From positions 6,324,001 through 6,388,000 of the forward strand of contig NC_086266.1 of NCBI RefSeq assembly GCF_021018805.1: DNA of 64,000 nucleotides. Reading direction: 5' to 3'. A program made the translations under genes and the position numbers. The DNA is from Prinia subflava (Eukaryota > Chordata > Aves > Passeriformes > Cisticolidae). The notes below the pieces were generated by a model. The model saw only the letters and a list, made by a program, of their open reading frames with translations. It made no database searches and was not told where the DNA came from. Each line of letters begins with the position of its first letter. Position 1 is the stretch's first letter. Of the stretch, positions 35,241 through 64,000 are shown piece after piece.

Positions 35241-38200
35241 TAAAACAGCCTTTGGATGCTACATTTTTATTACAGAGCTTATAATTGCCATTAGAATGAT
35301 GGAGGCACAGTCTTAAAAGAATAGGAAACATGAGACATGTTTGGAGATGCAAAGAACTGTAACAGCCCTACATTAACATTGCAACCAGCATTCACTTTCT
35401 CCATTCTTCATCCCTAAAGCTGAATAACAGAAATTCTCCAGTTTAAAACATTTTACATGAAAATTCTAAGCAAAAGATGTTGAAAGTCCTAAGCAAAAAA
35501 ATAAGCATAGTTTTTAATAAATAAAAGTGTTTTCTTGCTTCCATTGTGTTCTGGCAACTTCACATTCTTTTTTCTTTTTTTTGTATAAAATTTCAAGTGT
35601 TTTAAACTCCTTTAAAAGTAAGTTTGGTAAGATTCAAAGAGTAACTTTCAAAGCCTGGAGCATATGTATTTTTTATTAAATAGAGGACAGATTTATAAAT
35701 AGCTAGACACAGAAAACAATAAAACAGACAAAGGAGTAATACAATATTGTTTGTAGCTGACTGTTTCCAAGTGATACTTGAAATTTCTGAATCCAAACCA
35801 TCTTCAACAGAAGCAACCTATTTACATATTAAAACATTTACATTTGGGAAAACGTTGAGTTCCCACATATGATTCTACTTGCACTGTACATTCAAACTGA
35901 AAGGGATTTTGGTTCTTCAATGTAAAGCACCTTTTGTAATATTTTAATCACATGATAAACATCCTAGAAGTCATTAGCTCACCCTTGGGGAGTGCTGGAC
36001 AGAGAATCTACTTTTAAATCTGAGTTTATCACAACTGCCTTGCCTCTATCCCCCCCGGGCTCAGTTATTTCCTCTCCCCAGAGCCTGACCCCTCTGGCTG
36101 TCCCTACCAGCAGCTCTCACATCCCTCCCAGCCAGCAGCTGCTGTTCCTTTTTCCCTGATACTCATCCTGAAACTCTTCAGGTGTCCTGGTTTGGACAAG
36201 CCTGATTTTGCTGTAGCTGGATCAAACACTGAGTTTCACAGAAAATGATAAAGCCTAGAAAAAACACCTGTGTTGGGAAAAAGTTGGAGGTAAAGCCATG
36301 AACATTCAACCTGCACAGCATTTGGACAATGAAAGGTTGAAGACAAAGTGCTCTAAAAATGTATCTGGAAGTTGTTTAACAAGTTCTTAATGCTGCTTAA
36401 TTTACTAACCAGGAATTCCAACCTGAATTAGCTCCTGTTTCTGCAGTGGGAGGGTGATGTGCCATTTCCATGCCATCCACTCCCCCCCAACACTGAAACT
36501 CCTCAGCACAAAGGAGTGACTGAGACCACCCCCAGCACAAAGAAACATGGAAATGCCTCCCTTCACCTGCACAACCTGCCAAGAACACAGAGGGAGGGTG
36601 GATAAACAAGACAGCTGAAATCTCTGCATGATTGTGAAGCACTGAAACCCATCCCAACACATCAAACAGCTTTGGGTAATGATCTGCTTTGTAAGAACAG
36701 CTCTGCTGCTGCAAACTGAGAGCAAAACCTCATGGAATGGCTGTGCAGTGATTTATCTCAGCATGTAACAGCAGCACACATTACATACAGGTGTAATATA
36801 ATTTATAAAAATACTCTATATTCATGTAGAGATATTAAGAACCCAAATCCTGCTACAGAAATATTTTGTTTCTTGAACCAGCAGCATGTGATACTGCTCT
36901 CCTCACTGCAGTACAGGTACCCTGATTTCCTAACAACACATCCCCCAGCACAGCTCTTCTGCTCTCACACAATGGGATTTTTCTGGTGGTTCTCAGATAA
37001 AATGCAAGAGCTGTTTACTCAGGACTTTTTACATACACAATTCTATGCCCTGACATGAGGCTTTGAGTTAAAAAGCAGAATATTAAAGAGAATCTCTTTG
37101 TCTTCACCAAACTGAGTATTTCTCCTCTGCAAGCACAACTGGTACACATTTACATCATGGATTGTAGTTCATAATAAAATTCAACATTATTGAACCCCGG
37201 AATTGCTGCTAACAACTGCCTCAGCAGTGGATGGGGAGAGCAAGGTTCAGGGAGTAACAAACAGCTACTGCTGATAAGTTTCTCTTTCTCACTGAGGTTA
37301 TTTTTTCTATTAATGATTTCATGATCAAAAGCTGCATTTTGATATTGCAGTTCAGCAACAAATGACAACTCTGATTTCATGATGCCTGGAGCTGCACAGA
37401 CCAAGCAGAGGGAGTTTGGATCAACCAGTGCAGCGATGCTGGGCCATTCCTGGAGCACAGACACTTCACAAGCAGAGCCTGAACTGTAAAGATTTTCAAG
37501 GCAGTCTGTGACAAACTCCCCAGGCTCACTGAAGGAGTGCCAGTAGATCCTGGTGGTGAGCACTGCTCCTTCCTAAAGCTGAACACTTTGGCTAAAACCA
37601 CCTCACACTGATATTGCATTCAGGTGTTGCAGGAGTTTTTGGCTTAGGAGAGGTTGGGAACGAGCAAACCTCCCAACCCAGGGGGTTCAGGCAGGCTCAG
37701 GGCAGAGTCCTGGGCAGGGTGTGCAGAGCTCAGTGTGGCCACAGCCCCAAACCTCCCCATTTTCTGCCACGCAGGGATCCGGATCCCACGGAGATGATTT
37801 GAAGCCTGGAGTGTGAAAAGCTGGAACCAGATGTTGACAACAAGAAAAGGCATTTGAGAGGATTCATTTCTGGCAGAAGGCAGGCTGTGGGAGTGAGAGG
37901 GTTCTGAAGTAAGGCACATCTCTCAGCAAACAGAACCTTCAGGATTTTGCAGAAGCAAATTCACAATTTTTTTAACACAGTACTGAACTTTACTGTGCAT
38001 AAAATAGCCTGGTATGAGGCTGGGAAATCAGTTTGTGTTTCCTTAGGTTCCTTAATTGTATTTTGACAATTTGCCAAAATAAATGCTACACTGCAAGCTC
38101 CATGGAACGGGAGCCTTGTTTGTGAGCATCAACCACCCCACACCAGGTATTTTTGGTAAGTCTAGATTAAAAAAAACCAAAGACGACCCTGGAAAGTCAC

Positions 38201-38354
38201 TGCAAAAACTACCTCTACACTGAAGAAAAAGTGCACCCAGAAGACCTCCACAAGGACCAGGACATGCACAGACCTCACAGCAGTTGTTTTGGTTGTGTTT
38301 TTTTGCTTGGAGGTTTTTTGTTTTGCCTTAGCGTGGGTGGGAGGAGTGGGTCTT
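35241..38354 (-). other. ATP7A: ATP7A presumed long 3' UTR
   Basis: The AT-rich stretch after the ATP7A stop has no coding potential. Human ATP7A has a 3' UTR of several kilobases, so a UTR of about 3.1 kb ending at the signal 35266-35271 is plausible. Another AATAAA at 35672-35677 could give a shorter form. The extent is inferred, not shown. Confidence 0.45.
35266..35271 (-). terminator. ATP7A: Candidate ATP7A poly(A) signal AATAAA
   Basis: A canonical hexamer on the minus strand about 3.08 kb after the stop codon. An alternative lies at 35672-35677. Confidence 0.4.
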
Positions 38355-56216
<17,862 letters not shown>

Positions 56217-56324
56217 GGTGAATTTCTACTGAGCTCTTCTCATTGCTGGTGGCTAAAAACAAGCAGGATATTAGTTCCTGAAGAATGTCACAGAGATGGA
56301 AAGGAAAACAGGGATGTAGAGGAA

Positions 56325-56404
56325 GGAGTCTCCGTGGCAGGGGCTGGAATGAGAGGAGCTTCCAGGTCCCTTCCAATCCAAACCATTCTGGGGTTCTAGG
56401 ATTG
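56325..56404 (+). mobile_element. CR1-like LINE 3' end in ATP7A intron 1
   Basis: CCAGGTCCCTTCCAATCCAA then CCATTCTGGGGTTCTAGG is the sense 3' end of CR1, about 80 bp long, antisense to ATP7A and only about 75 bp from the exon 2 acceptor. Confidence 0.8.
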
Positions 56405-59400
56405 AACAGAGGACCTCCCTCATCACATGTAACTCTGGTAGATGTCAAAATCTGAGCAGATATCAACAGAATGGGAAACTTCACATATTTATTCCCATGA
56501 ATTTTCAAAAAGGGAAAGTGTTCAGACATCTATTATTCGATTTGGGCTGCACTGGAGATCATTTAATTACATGCAGCAAGCTGTGATTCACTGGTGTGAG
56601 AGATTAAATTATAGGGAGAAGCAGGAGAGAGGGAGAGACAGCAGCTTTTGGAATGGTGAAACAAGAGGATGGCACGTCAGCCACAGTGGCACAGCTGATA
56701 ACTCTGTTTTTCCACATTTCTCTCTCATCTATTGCCCTATGTTTGCAAAAACAAGTGAAAGTAGCCCAGGAAGCAAATCAAGCTTTTTGCCATACCTCAT
56801 TCACAAAGGTCTCATTTCTGCTTCTCTGAAGAGTTTAATTACTATTTTTGCTCTTAAAAACAAGCCCAGGAAAAAGTTTCCTGAACCTAAATGGAATTTG
56901 TAGAAATAACAGCTAATGAAAAGGGACTTCTTTTGCCCAATCCATAGACTCTCAAGTAACTGAGGGGAAAAGAGGGAAAAAGAAGCAAAACTCCAGATTT
57001 TTTGTTAATGTTTTGAGAAATGTAACACAAGGTTTCATTGACAGACAGGTTACTGACCAGGGAAATGACCAGTTAATATTTGGCAGCAATTGAAGCAGCA
57101 GTAAAATCTAATGAGTAATTGAGGAGCTGAAGTGAGGCACAAGCTTAACTTGTTTTCTTACCCTGAGGACTTATCTTGGAAAACTCAATTACATTGATGT
57201 TTAGTAAAATCAATTTTTCCTGCTCCATGGTGACATTTCCAGACTGTTCCCTGTTACAGAAGGCCTGAAGGGTTCTGCTTTCACTTTGAGACGTGCCACA
57301 AACCGTGTAAGAATACAAAGAAGTTTCATCACAGAAACAGGTTTACCTCCCTGATGCACAAAAATTAAATGTTGAACTTAATCAGCAAGCAGTGAAAGAA
57401 GTATAAACTGGGAATATTGACTTTTCAAACAGATGATAGACATCTCATCCCTGCTAGGAACAGAAATAGAGAACTTCTGCTTGAGGAGTTACTACAGCTC
57501 TCACTTCTCCCCTGCTCTAACAAGAGCTGAGTTATTGGAAACACTAAATATTTGTGTGAATATCCACACATCACAGAAATGTGGAACTGTCACAAGAATT
57601 ATCAACCAACAGGAAAGTCTAGTTTAAGCAAATTTCATACAGCAGCTCCCTTCCCAGGCTGATCTGCACACTCAGAGATACAAAACATTATAAATAATAA
57701 TCACCTAGGACACCTATAACTAATAATCACCTAGGACAACACTTGCTTTCCTGTCATCCTATTGAGACGTGGCCCTGTGTGCCTCCCCCAGCTCTTCCCT
57801 AAGGAATGCCCAGTCCACACCCAGCAGACAAGGACAGCATTGTGACTCCACAGTCAGGGACACACCAACATTCCCACGAGCCTGAACACACAAACCAAGC
57901 TGCAAAAAGCACTCGTCATACAGGGAACTTTGTGAGCACAACCAGGCACGGTGGACTAAAATCAGACATCGCAGACAGAATCAATCTGCCCTCTGGTAAG
58001 GTTGGGAGAGGTGTGCATTTGAAAACATTTCAGGTACATGACCAGCTTGAACTGCCCTGTTACTGTACTTTAAAACAAGAATAAAGTAAGGGGATACTTT
58101 AGCTGTGATCTGCTGTCTAAAATAATCAAAGGTTGGCGAGGTGCTGCCATGGAGGAGAGCTGGGAGCCAGGGAAATCCTGCTGAGCTCCTGGCTGCCTTG
58201 TTGTGCTTTGGTTTAGGAGACTCAAGCTGCAAATAGAATAATATCCATTTTTACAAGGGATACAAAGTGAAAGGTTCTCTGTCAAACAAACAGCCACACT
58301 GGCAGTACATGGAATTAGCACTGATGGCAGTAAACAGCAGCACTGCTACCAAATGCCCACCAATGCATTAAAAACCCCACTGTTTAAATATGTAAAACTA
58401 GCATCAAACTTCTTTTCACACGTATTATTATTACAGTTTGTATGGACAAAGCATTTCCTCCATTTTCTCACTCTGTTTCCTTGCCCTTCTGCTGTTCATT
58501 CATAAACACAGCAGAGAAAACCTTTTCCTGGAAGAGGCTGTAATTCAAACAAAAACCATAAAGGCATAAGAAACTAAAACTTGAAATTCATTTTTCTTTT
58601 TTTTACCCCTGAAGTACCACTGAAACCAGAACTTCCATCACTAGAATTTATCTGTGGGACCAAACTGGCTTTTTGTTCTCTGACCTTCAATTAAGAATGA
58701 CCCAGATCTCCCTGACATGAGCATCACTCACAGCTCCCTGTTGGTGTGGAAGACAGCCAACGTGGGTTTTTATTTGCTTTGTTGCAGGTTGCTAACAGTT
58801 TTTATACTAATTTCAAAACCAGGCTGCTCTCTAGAAAATGAGACATGTCCAGATCTAATGAGCAATACTGGTCTCTTCAATCAGTCACGTGGTATTATTA
58901 ACACTGACTTGTTAATGAGCTGTTTCTCAATCTCTGTTTTCTGTACAGCCTTGCTGAAATTTCCAAAAGCCAAACTCTGGATTTTCAGTGCTCCTGAAGC
59001 TTCAAAGAGATCTTGTTCTCAGAAGGAAATATAGGGTCATACACAATGACTCTAAATAGACAAATCCTTTTTTTTCTTCCCCTTGCAAAATTCCCAGGAC
59101 AACAAGTTAAATTTAAATTTAATCTGAACGTGTATTCTACCTTGTCATATTAATTTCATTTCTGAATTTCTCTGCCTCCCTTCCAAGTGATTCAAGGTAG
59201 AAAGAATTTGGCTGAAACTTGAATGAAGTATTTGTCATATTTCCTCCTCCTGACAACTTTAAATTAAGGAAGTCCATGACTAAGCAGACTGAAAATACCT
59301 GTTACACTAATTAATTAAGACTAGATGCACACAAAAGGTACACAAATATTAACAATTTAATCCTAGTTCTCCTCATTTGGGTAAGCATTTTCCCAAGCTA

Positions 59401-61950
59401 CATGAAAATAGACTCAGAGGTCAAAATATCTGCAGCAATGCATATATTCCACATCAATGGCTTGTGCAAGTTAGCATGGACAGATCCTTTTAATTATAAT
59501 GTATTTTCTTACAGAGAAAAGACTGGAAGCTGAGGTCCTGAAAAGACCTGAGATGCTAAGTTATGGATTACACAGGTTTTAAAGAAAAAATAATGCTTTT
59601 ATTCTTAACCAATGCATTGCTCCATCGATAAAACACTCTTACCATCAATGAGTAAAGAATTTCAGGATTTGACAACACAAAGAAATGGCAGTTCCTTTTA
59701 CAAGTTACCAGCTCTGTTCCATTTCTTGAAGGAAGTCAGTTAGTGTTTCTATGCAGCAAATGAAGCAAGAGAAAGAGGTGATTTCTACTCCCAACAGAAA
59801 TTTCTCTCCATGGAAAGGAAAATTCAAAAGTGATAAAGGACAAGGTGACTGAAACATTCATCTCTCCAAATAGTTTTTTGATGTGCTAACGCACGTCACT
59901 CTAAGTACAATACCTGAAGAAATAAGGCTTGATGAGGTCAAAGTTAAGTAATTCATAAACCTACACTATCAAAAAAAGAAAATAAAAAAAAAAAGAGCAA
60001 TGCAAAGAGGAAGTTACAACACCAGTAAAAACTCAGGAGTCACATTTAACCCTAAAAAAGGCACTTTGGTGTTTCTAATATCTGAGCACACCCAAGCATC
60101 CCAGAGCTGCAAAGCTCCGTGCCCCACAGACACACTTTGTGCCAGTTTTGGGATTAGTAAGGACACAACTAGGAAAGACTGATGCTTCTGGTTACCTGTA
60201 TAGCTCCAGTGTTCACCAGTTTATAATTACCTTGAATTCATAGCTGTTGAAATTAAAAGAGGTCACAGCTTGGCAAATACCACACAAACGCCAGCAACAG
60301 AATCTCACAGGTTTAATTACAACCTTTGGATTTTATTAAATTTTTAAGTGGCCAAGTGCTACTTTATTTATGGCAGTAGAAAGCTAAATTACTTATTACA
60401 CTAAATGGAAAAAAGGTGTCTGTCCCTCAGTGTCTGCAGGGACCTAAGGAAAAGAGCAAAGGGCAGGAAAGGGAAAGAGCTGCATCATCTCACCCTTAGG
60501 CTTGAAAAGTGCTGCAGGAGATGGGTCCAACAGGGAAGAAGGAGGTTTTACAGGGCAAACAGCCACTGGAAAGTGTGACTGGAGAGGAGATATGTGTGAT
60601 AGGCCCATGGATAGATGAGGCTTAATCATTGAGAGAGAAACTGTGCATCTGCAATAAATGTCACAGCTACGTGACACTTTAAATGGGTTGTAATTCATGT
60701 TGCTCAAGACTTTAACAAGCCTTGCTTGGTCAGCAGAGCGTGGAAATTGCTCTCAGGGAATTTATTTCTATACCAACTGCATGGAGGGGAAAAAAAAGAG
60801 CACACATTGAAAACATTCTGTTTCACTCCTAATGAGTTTTACAGTACTTGAGACAAATTCTTAGCAAATCCTTTAACTCGTTCTTGGCTTTCCACAACCT
60901 CCTGAAGTCAGATTTCTGGAGAACATTAGTGTTTCCTTGGAAGAATCATAGGAACTATTGTGAGTACAATATAATTTATAACCCCTTGTTATGTGAGCAT
61001 ACCAGGCTCAGTGGGTGTTCCTCAGTCCTAAGCCTGGTCTCAAAGTACTCAGCAGAACAACGTGGAATGCATTACACAGTAAAAATGAGAAAATTAAGAT
61101 AGCAAACCACATATCATGTTAGCTTTTGTATCCCTGCTTTGCCACCAGGGAAGGAAAAAAGCTCCAGGTCTTTTCTCTATTAAGAAAAGACATCACAATT
61201 ATTCATTTCTAATCAAACTGTGTTTGTGCTCACACAGGGCATTGTCATACACACAAAGTCCCACACTACCAAATCTTTGCCTATTTACATCCACACAAAT
61301 TCACCAAGTATTTAAATACAGAAACTCGACCTTTGCTGACGGCAAGAAAGATTTTAAGATTTAATATTTTAACTTTACACTACTTACATAGGATTTCCAG
61401 AACATAAACACAGAGAGGCAACAGTTGTGTTGTTCTTGCTCATTTTTGTAAGATTTCACCCCAAAGCATCATCAACAACTATTTGTCCTTTTCTAGAACA
61501 CCCACACGATGTTCTTAATTAGAAAAAGGTGCTTGTGCATGGCGTGCTGCCATCATAAGGTGGCATAAGGTGACATAACAACAAACACTAAGTAAGGAGT
61601 TTCAGAGGGACGAGCCGAGCAGCTCAGAAGTGGAACAGGAGCTCAGTGACTCATGCGCTCAGAGACTTTCTCTGGCCATTGACAGGAGCACAGGAGGGAC
61701 TTTTCCAAGTGAGTGCAGACTGACTCTGTGCCAAGACCCGAAACGTGGGTGCTCCCTGATAAGCACGGCCGGCCGGAGCCCGCAGCAGCCCCGGGAGCGG
61801 GCCGGGCTCCGTCCCCGCCGGACCCCCAGGGCTGCGGGGAAGCGGCGGAGCAGGGAACGCTGCTCTGGCTCCGGGGCCGCGCTGCCACAAGGAGATGCCG
61901 CCGAGGCGCTCTGCGGGTGAAGCCCCGGGGCACTCCCGACCCCCCGGGCT

Positions 61951-62060
61951 GCGGGCACCCTCACACGCCGCCGGGCACCCTCACACGCCGGCGGGCACCC
62001 TCACACGCCGGCGGGCACCCTCACACGCCGCCGGGCACCCTCACACGCCGCCGGGTCCCT
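61951..62060. repeat. 20-bp minisatellite, about 5.5 copies
   Basis: Units of GGGCACCCTCACACGCCGCC or ...GGC repeat every 20 bases (TCACACGCCG at 61961, 61981, 62001, 62021, 62041). It is in intron 1 within the CpG island, about 450-560 bp downstream of the presumed exon 1 end. Confidence 0.97.
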
Positions 62061-62312
62061 CCAAGGAGCTGGACAGACCCCGGCCGAGCCGGGCGTGTTT
62101 TGGGGCGCGGACCCTCCCCGGCAGCGGGTCCTCCCCTCCCGTCTGAGGCACGCAGCCCGGCACAGCGGCAGCAGCCCGCACATGCCCTCCCCGCCGGGGA
62201 CACGGTGACAACGGCCCGGGAGCAGCCCCGGAGCACGGGGGAAAGCGGGCCGCCCCCTCAGGCGGGTCCGCACGAGCCTGAGGCCGCGGGAGCGCCCCCG
62301 GTCCGCACCCCC

Positions 62313-62512
62313 GGAGGGAAGCGAAAGCCCTCCGAGGGTCCGCACTACCGGGGACAGCCCCCAGGGCGGTCCGCAAAGACGGAGGGAAGCGAGAGCCCTC
62401 CGAGGGTCCGCATTGCCGGGGATAGCCCCGCAGGACGGGGGAGCGGCAGCCCCGAGGCGGGCCCGCAGTGCGGGAGGGAAGGAGCCCCGAGCAGGGTCCG
62501 CACTCACCGGGG
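62313..62512. repeat. Promoter-proximal repeat, three diverged copies
   Basis: GGGTCCGCA followed by CTACCGGGGA, TTGCCGGGGA or CTCACCGGGG occurs at 62336, 62404 and 62494. The first two are part of a 68-bp tandem unit starting GGAGGGAAGCG (62313 and 62381). The third copy contains the exon 1 splice donor. Confidence 0.9.
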
Positions 62513-62570
62513 CCGCGGGCTCCGATCGCCGCTCCCGGCCCGGGGCCGCCGGGATCGTCCCCTGCCGTGC
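62508..62570 (-). other. ATP7A: ATP7A exon 1 (non-coding), right boundary uncertain
   Basis: ATP7A has a non-coding first exon in mammals. The best minus-strand donor in the island is CCCCG|GTGAGTGC at 62508/62507. The transcription start is not visible; I place it just inside the CACGTG cluster, near 62570, by inference. Confidence 0.55.
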
Positions 62571-62627
62571 CACGTGACCAGCGCCGCTCGGCCCCGCCCA
62601 CTCGCCACGTGACACGGCGGACACGTG
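62571..62627 (-). promoter_or_regulatory. ATP7A: Cluster of three CACGTG (E-box / CLEAR-like) sites
   Basis: CACGTG at 62571-62576, 62606-62611 and 62622-62627. On the minus strand each is preceded by GT, giving GTCACGTGGC, GTCACGTGGC and GTCACGTGTC, each 9 of 10 matches to the CLEAR consensus GTCACGTGAC bound by TFEB/TFE3/MITF. USF or MYC/MAX could bind too. Confidence 0.75.
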
Positions 62628-62701
62628 ACGGCGCGGGAGGGGGCGGGGCCGCAGCCGCTGTCGCCGTGTCGCGACAGGAGCGCGCCCTCCGCGCAGCGAT
62701 C

Positions 62702-62762
62702 GGAACTAGGGGGGCTGCAAGGTCCCTTCCAACCCACGGCAGCTGGGATTCTCTGATCGTCT
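62702..62762 (+). mobile_element. CR1-like LINE 3' end beside the ATP7A promoter
   Basis: GCAAGGTCCCTTCCAACCCA then GGGATTCTCTGATC is a very short sense CR1 3' end, about 75 bp upstream of the CACGTG cluster. A second CR1-like phrase (GGGTCCTTTCCACCCC, ACTCTGGGATTCC) is at 62868-62904. Confidence 0.65.
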
Positions 62763-62904
62763 AACACCAGCATGCCCCCATAACTGTTCTCTTCCCGCCT
62801 CGTTTCTCTGGTTATTTCTACTGTAAACAGACGTCAAACGCAGACAGGGTTGGACCCACCCCAAATCTGGGTCCTTTCCACCCCAAATCACTCTGGGATT
62901 CCCT

Positions 62905-63315
62905 AAGAATTCATTAGGAAAGTCCCGTTGACCCTGGGATACTGCCTGCTCCTGTGCACCTCTCTAACTCAAAACTGAATTTAATTTCTTCACAACTCTC
63001 AGGGGTCAGAGGAGCAGCAGCTTACTGGCAGAGGGGTTCAAGCCATAAAAATGCTTTTGTGGGAAAAAAAATGGGATCTCGACTTTGTCACTTTAAGTCA
63101 GAGGTAAAGGCATGTACGCTCTGCAGTGGGAATGCAGTGAGGTTGAGTCACACACACATCTGGCTAAATGAAAACCCAACAAATTTCTGGACTTGTCCTT
63201 TAACCACCAGTGATCTTTACAGCAACAACTGGGACTGTGTAAAATTACTTGGGAGTTTTTACACTACTTCTTAAACTTCAGCAGAAGCAGAGCACAGAGG
63301 AAACCTCAAAGAGCC
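62905..63315. other. Spacer between COX7B 3' end and ATP7A promoter
   Basis: Short AT-rich spacer. No gene or further element recognised. Confidence 0.6.
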
Positions 63316-63334
63316 ACACAGGTTTCTAGGTATG

Positions 63335-63340
63335 TTTATT
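63335..63340 (-). terminator. COX7B: COX7B poly(A) signal AATAAA
   Basis: A canonical AATAAA on the minus strand about 105 nt after the COX7B stop codon, implying cleavage near 63315-63320. Confidence 0.75.
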
Positions 63341-63443
63341 AGACCAGGAATGCCACTGTCCAAGTGGTAAACAGGGAACAAATGCCATTATACGACCATT
63401 TTCTCAGTGAAAGTTTAGACCAGCTCATTAGAAGCAGAGGCTG

Positions 63444-63518
63444 TTACTCCCTCCATTCCCTTGGGGTGACTTTGCCAACAGGTGAAAAGCCCCACTCAAT
63501 ATTAAGCTGTGTGAGCAC
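63444..63518 (-). CDS. COX7B: Cytochrome c oxidase subunit 7B, last coding exon (partial gene)
   Basis: COX7B is a small nuclear-encoded subunit of mitochondrial complex IV, spanning the inner membrane once. The 75-nt exon encodes VLTQLNIEWGFSPVGKVTPREWRE and a TAA stop. The IEW, SPVG and VTP-EW pattern matches the end of mammalian COX7B, which is about 80 residues long, so roughly the last 30% is here. The acceptor is TTTACAG. The earlier exons, with the transit peptide and membrane helix, are not recognised within the window and should lie beyond 64000. Its position upstream of ATP7A on the same strand matches human gene order, which supports the call. Confidence 0.92.
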   Translation of the reverse strand: MLTQLNIEWGFSPVGKVTPREWRE

Positions 63519-64000
63519 CTGTAAAGGGATAAAACCCAAGGTTATTAACTCTGAAATCAAAGAAACCTTCTGACATAGGGTTATTTTTATTGTTTTCAGT
63601 TCAGATTTCTTCCTACTAGAACACATCTCATTAATTTTCTAATTGAAGAAGTGGAATATATTTATATTGAATAGTATTGAAATGTTTCAGTTTTCCGTTT
63701 CAAAATATCCAGCTGTAGAAGAAAGAATCTGGAATGCAAAGCCCCACCACCATATTGGTATTTTCATCTAGAAATTTCGCTGCTGAAACCTGTACCTGTA
63801 GAGGTTTGAAATCCCAAGTAAAATAGAGAACACTTGTGTTTCTGATACATTTGCCAAATCAGGCAATAGACTGATGCAGAAATTTGAGTAATAACTCAAA
63901 ATCAAGCAGGGAATTAAAAGCGCTTTCACCTCTATTACATCACTATTTGCTCACGTAAGAAGCTCCTAAATTCTGACCGCTGAATTTATTTCAAACAGAA
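63519..64000 (-). other. COX7B: COX7B last intron (partial)
   Basis: AT-rich sequence between the last COX7B exon and the window end. I looked for the preceding exon (transit peptide and membrane helix) and did not see it. Confidence 0.65.

Larger units (their letters stand above)
56253..62507 (-). other. ATP7A: ATP7A intron 1
   Basis: 6.25 kb. It holds a CR1 end (56325-56404), a duplicated 18-bp phrase TAATAATCACCTAGGACA (57695 and 57721) and, at its 5' end, the CpG-island minisatellites. The primate retrogene PGAM4, located inside human ATP7A, is absent. No other exon recognised. Confidence 0.75.
61760..62700 (-). promoter_or_regulatory. ATP7A: ATP7A CpG-island promoter
   Basis: Dense CpG block around the presumed first exon. 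On the upstream side are three CACGTG sites (62571, 62606, 62622), a GC box GGGGGCGGGGCC (62638-62649) and the palindrome TGTCGCGACA (62667-62676). No TATA box is seen. The downstream side contains two tandem repeat arrays. Confidence 0.85.

Noticed and set aside
36182..36230. TGTCCTGGTTTGGACA resembling an avian LTR start
   Set aside because: Only one end is visible, without a matching terminus, TATA box or target duplication, and it lies in the presumed ATP7A 3' UTR.
61713..62612. A 299-codon plus-strand frame across the ATP7A CpG island
   Set aside because: GC-rich, repeat-driven frame with long runs of Pro, Gly, Arg and a minisatellite-encoded repeat; stop codons are rare by composition. 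It overlaps the ATP7A promoter on the other strand.

Overview
The window is nuclear DNA from a bird. It holds three vertebrate genes in the same order as mammalian Xq21 and, from general knowledge, the short arm of chicken chromosome 4 (chromosome 4A in passerines). Introns are short, CR1 retrotransposon ends are frequent, and several solo long terminal repeats (LTRs) look like passerine endogenous retrovirus LTRs. A passerine is likely, but that is an inference from repeat style.

All three genes lie on the minus strand, head to tail from right to left. COX7B: only its last coding exon is inside (63444-63518), with a poly(A) signal at 63335-63340. ATP7A (copper-transporting P-type ATPase): a non-coding first exon ends at 62508 and 22 coding exons run from 56216 to 38355. 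Joining them gives 4506 nt, an intact 1501-residue protein in frame at every junction, with six copper-binding domains, CPC, DKTGT, SEHPLG and GDGIND motifs and a C-terminal di-leucine. PGK1 (phosphoglycerate kinase): 11 exons from 29397 to 18116, 1254 nt, exactly 417 residues, all junctions in frame.

Left to right: 1-17.7 kb is intergenic with two orphan CpG islands (3.7-4.3 kb and 14.2-15.0 kb), minisatellites, CR1 pieces and a 230-bp direct repeat, but no coding exon I recognise. 17.7-29.7 kb is PGK1 and its promoter, which has two CCAAT boxes, a GC box and a hypoxia-response-type site. 29.9-35.2 kb is an intergenic spacer with two head-to-head CR1 elements. 35.2-62.7 kb is ATP7A, whose promoter carries three CACGTG sites. 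62.7-63.3 kb is a very short spacer and 63.3-64 kb is the end of COX7B.

The genes are not an operon, but they share energy and copper biology: COX7B belongs to the copper-dependent cytochrome c oxidase, ATP7A exports and delivers copper, and PGK1 is glycolytic. The least expected features are structural: a 572-bp solo LTR 15 nt inside ATP7A intron 10, a 67-bp tandem duplication that copied the exon 3 splice donor, an exon 1 donor embedded in a promoter repeat, and an orphan CpG island with two inverted ACTAYRNNNCCCR promoter motifs. I found no entirely new system.
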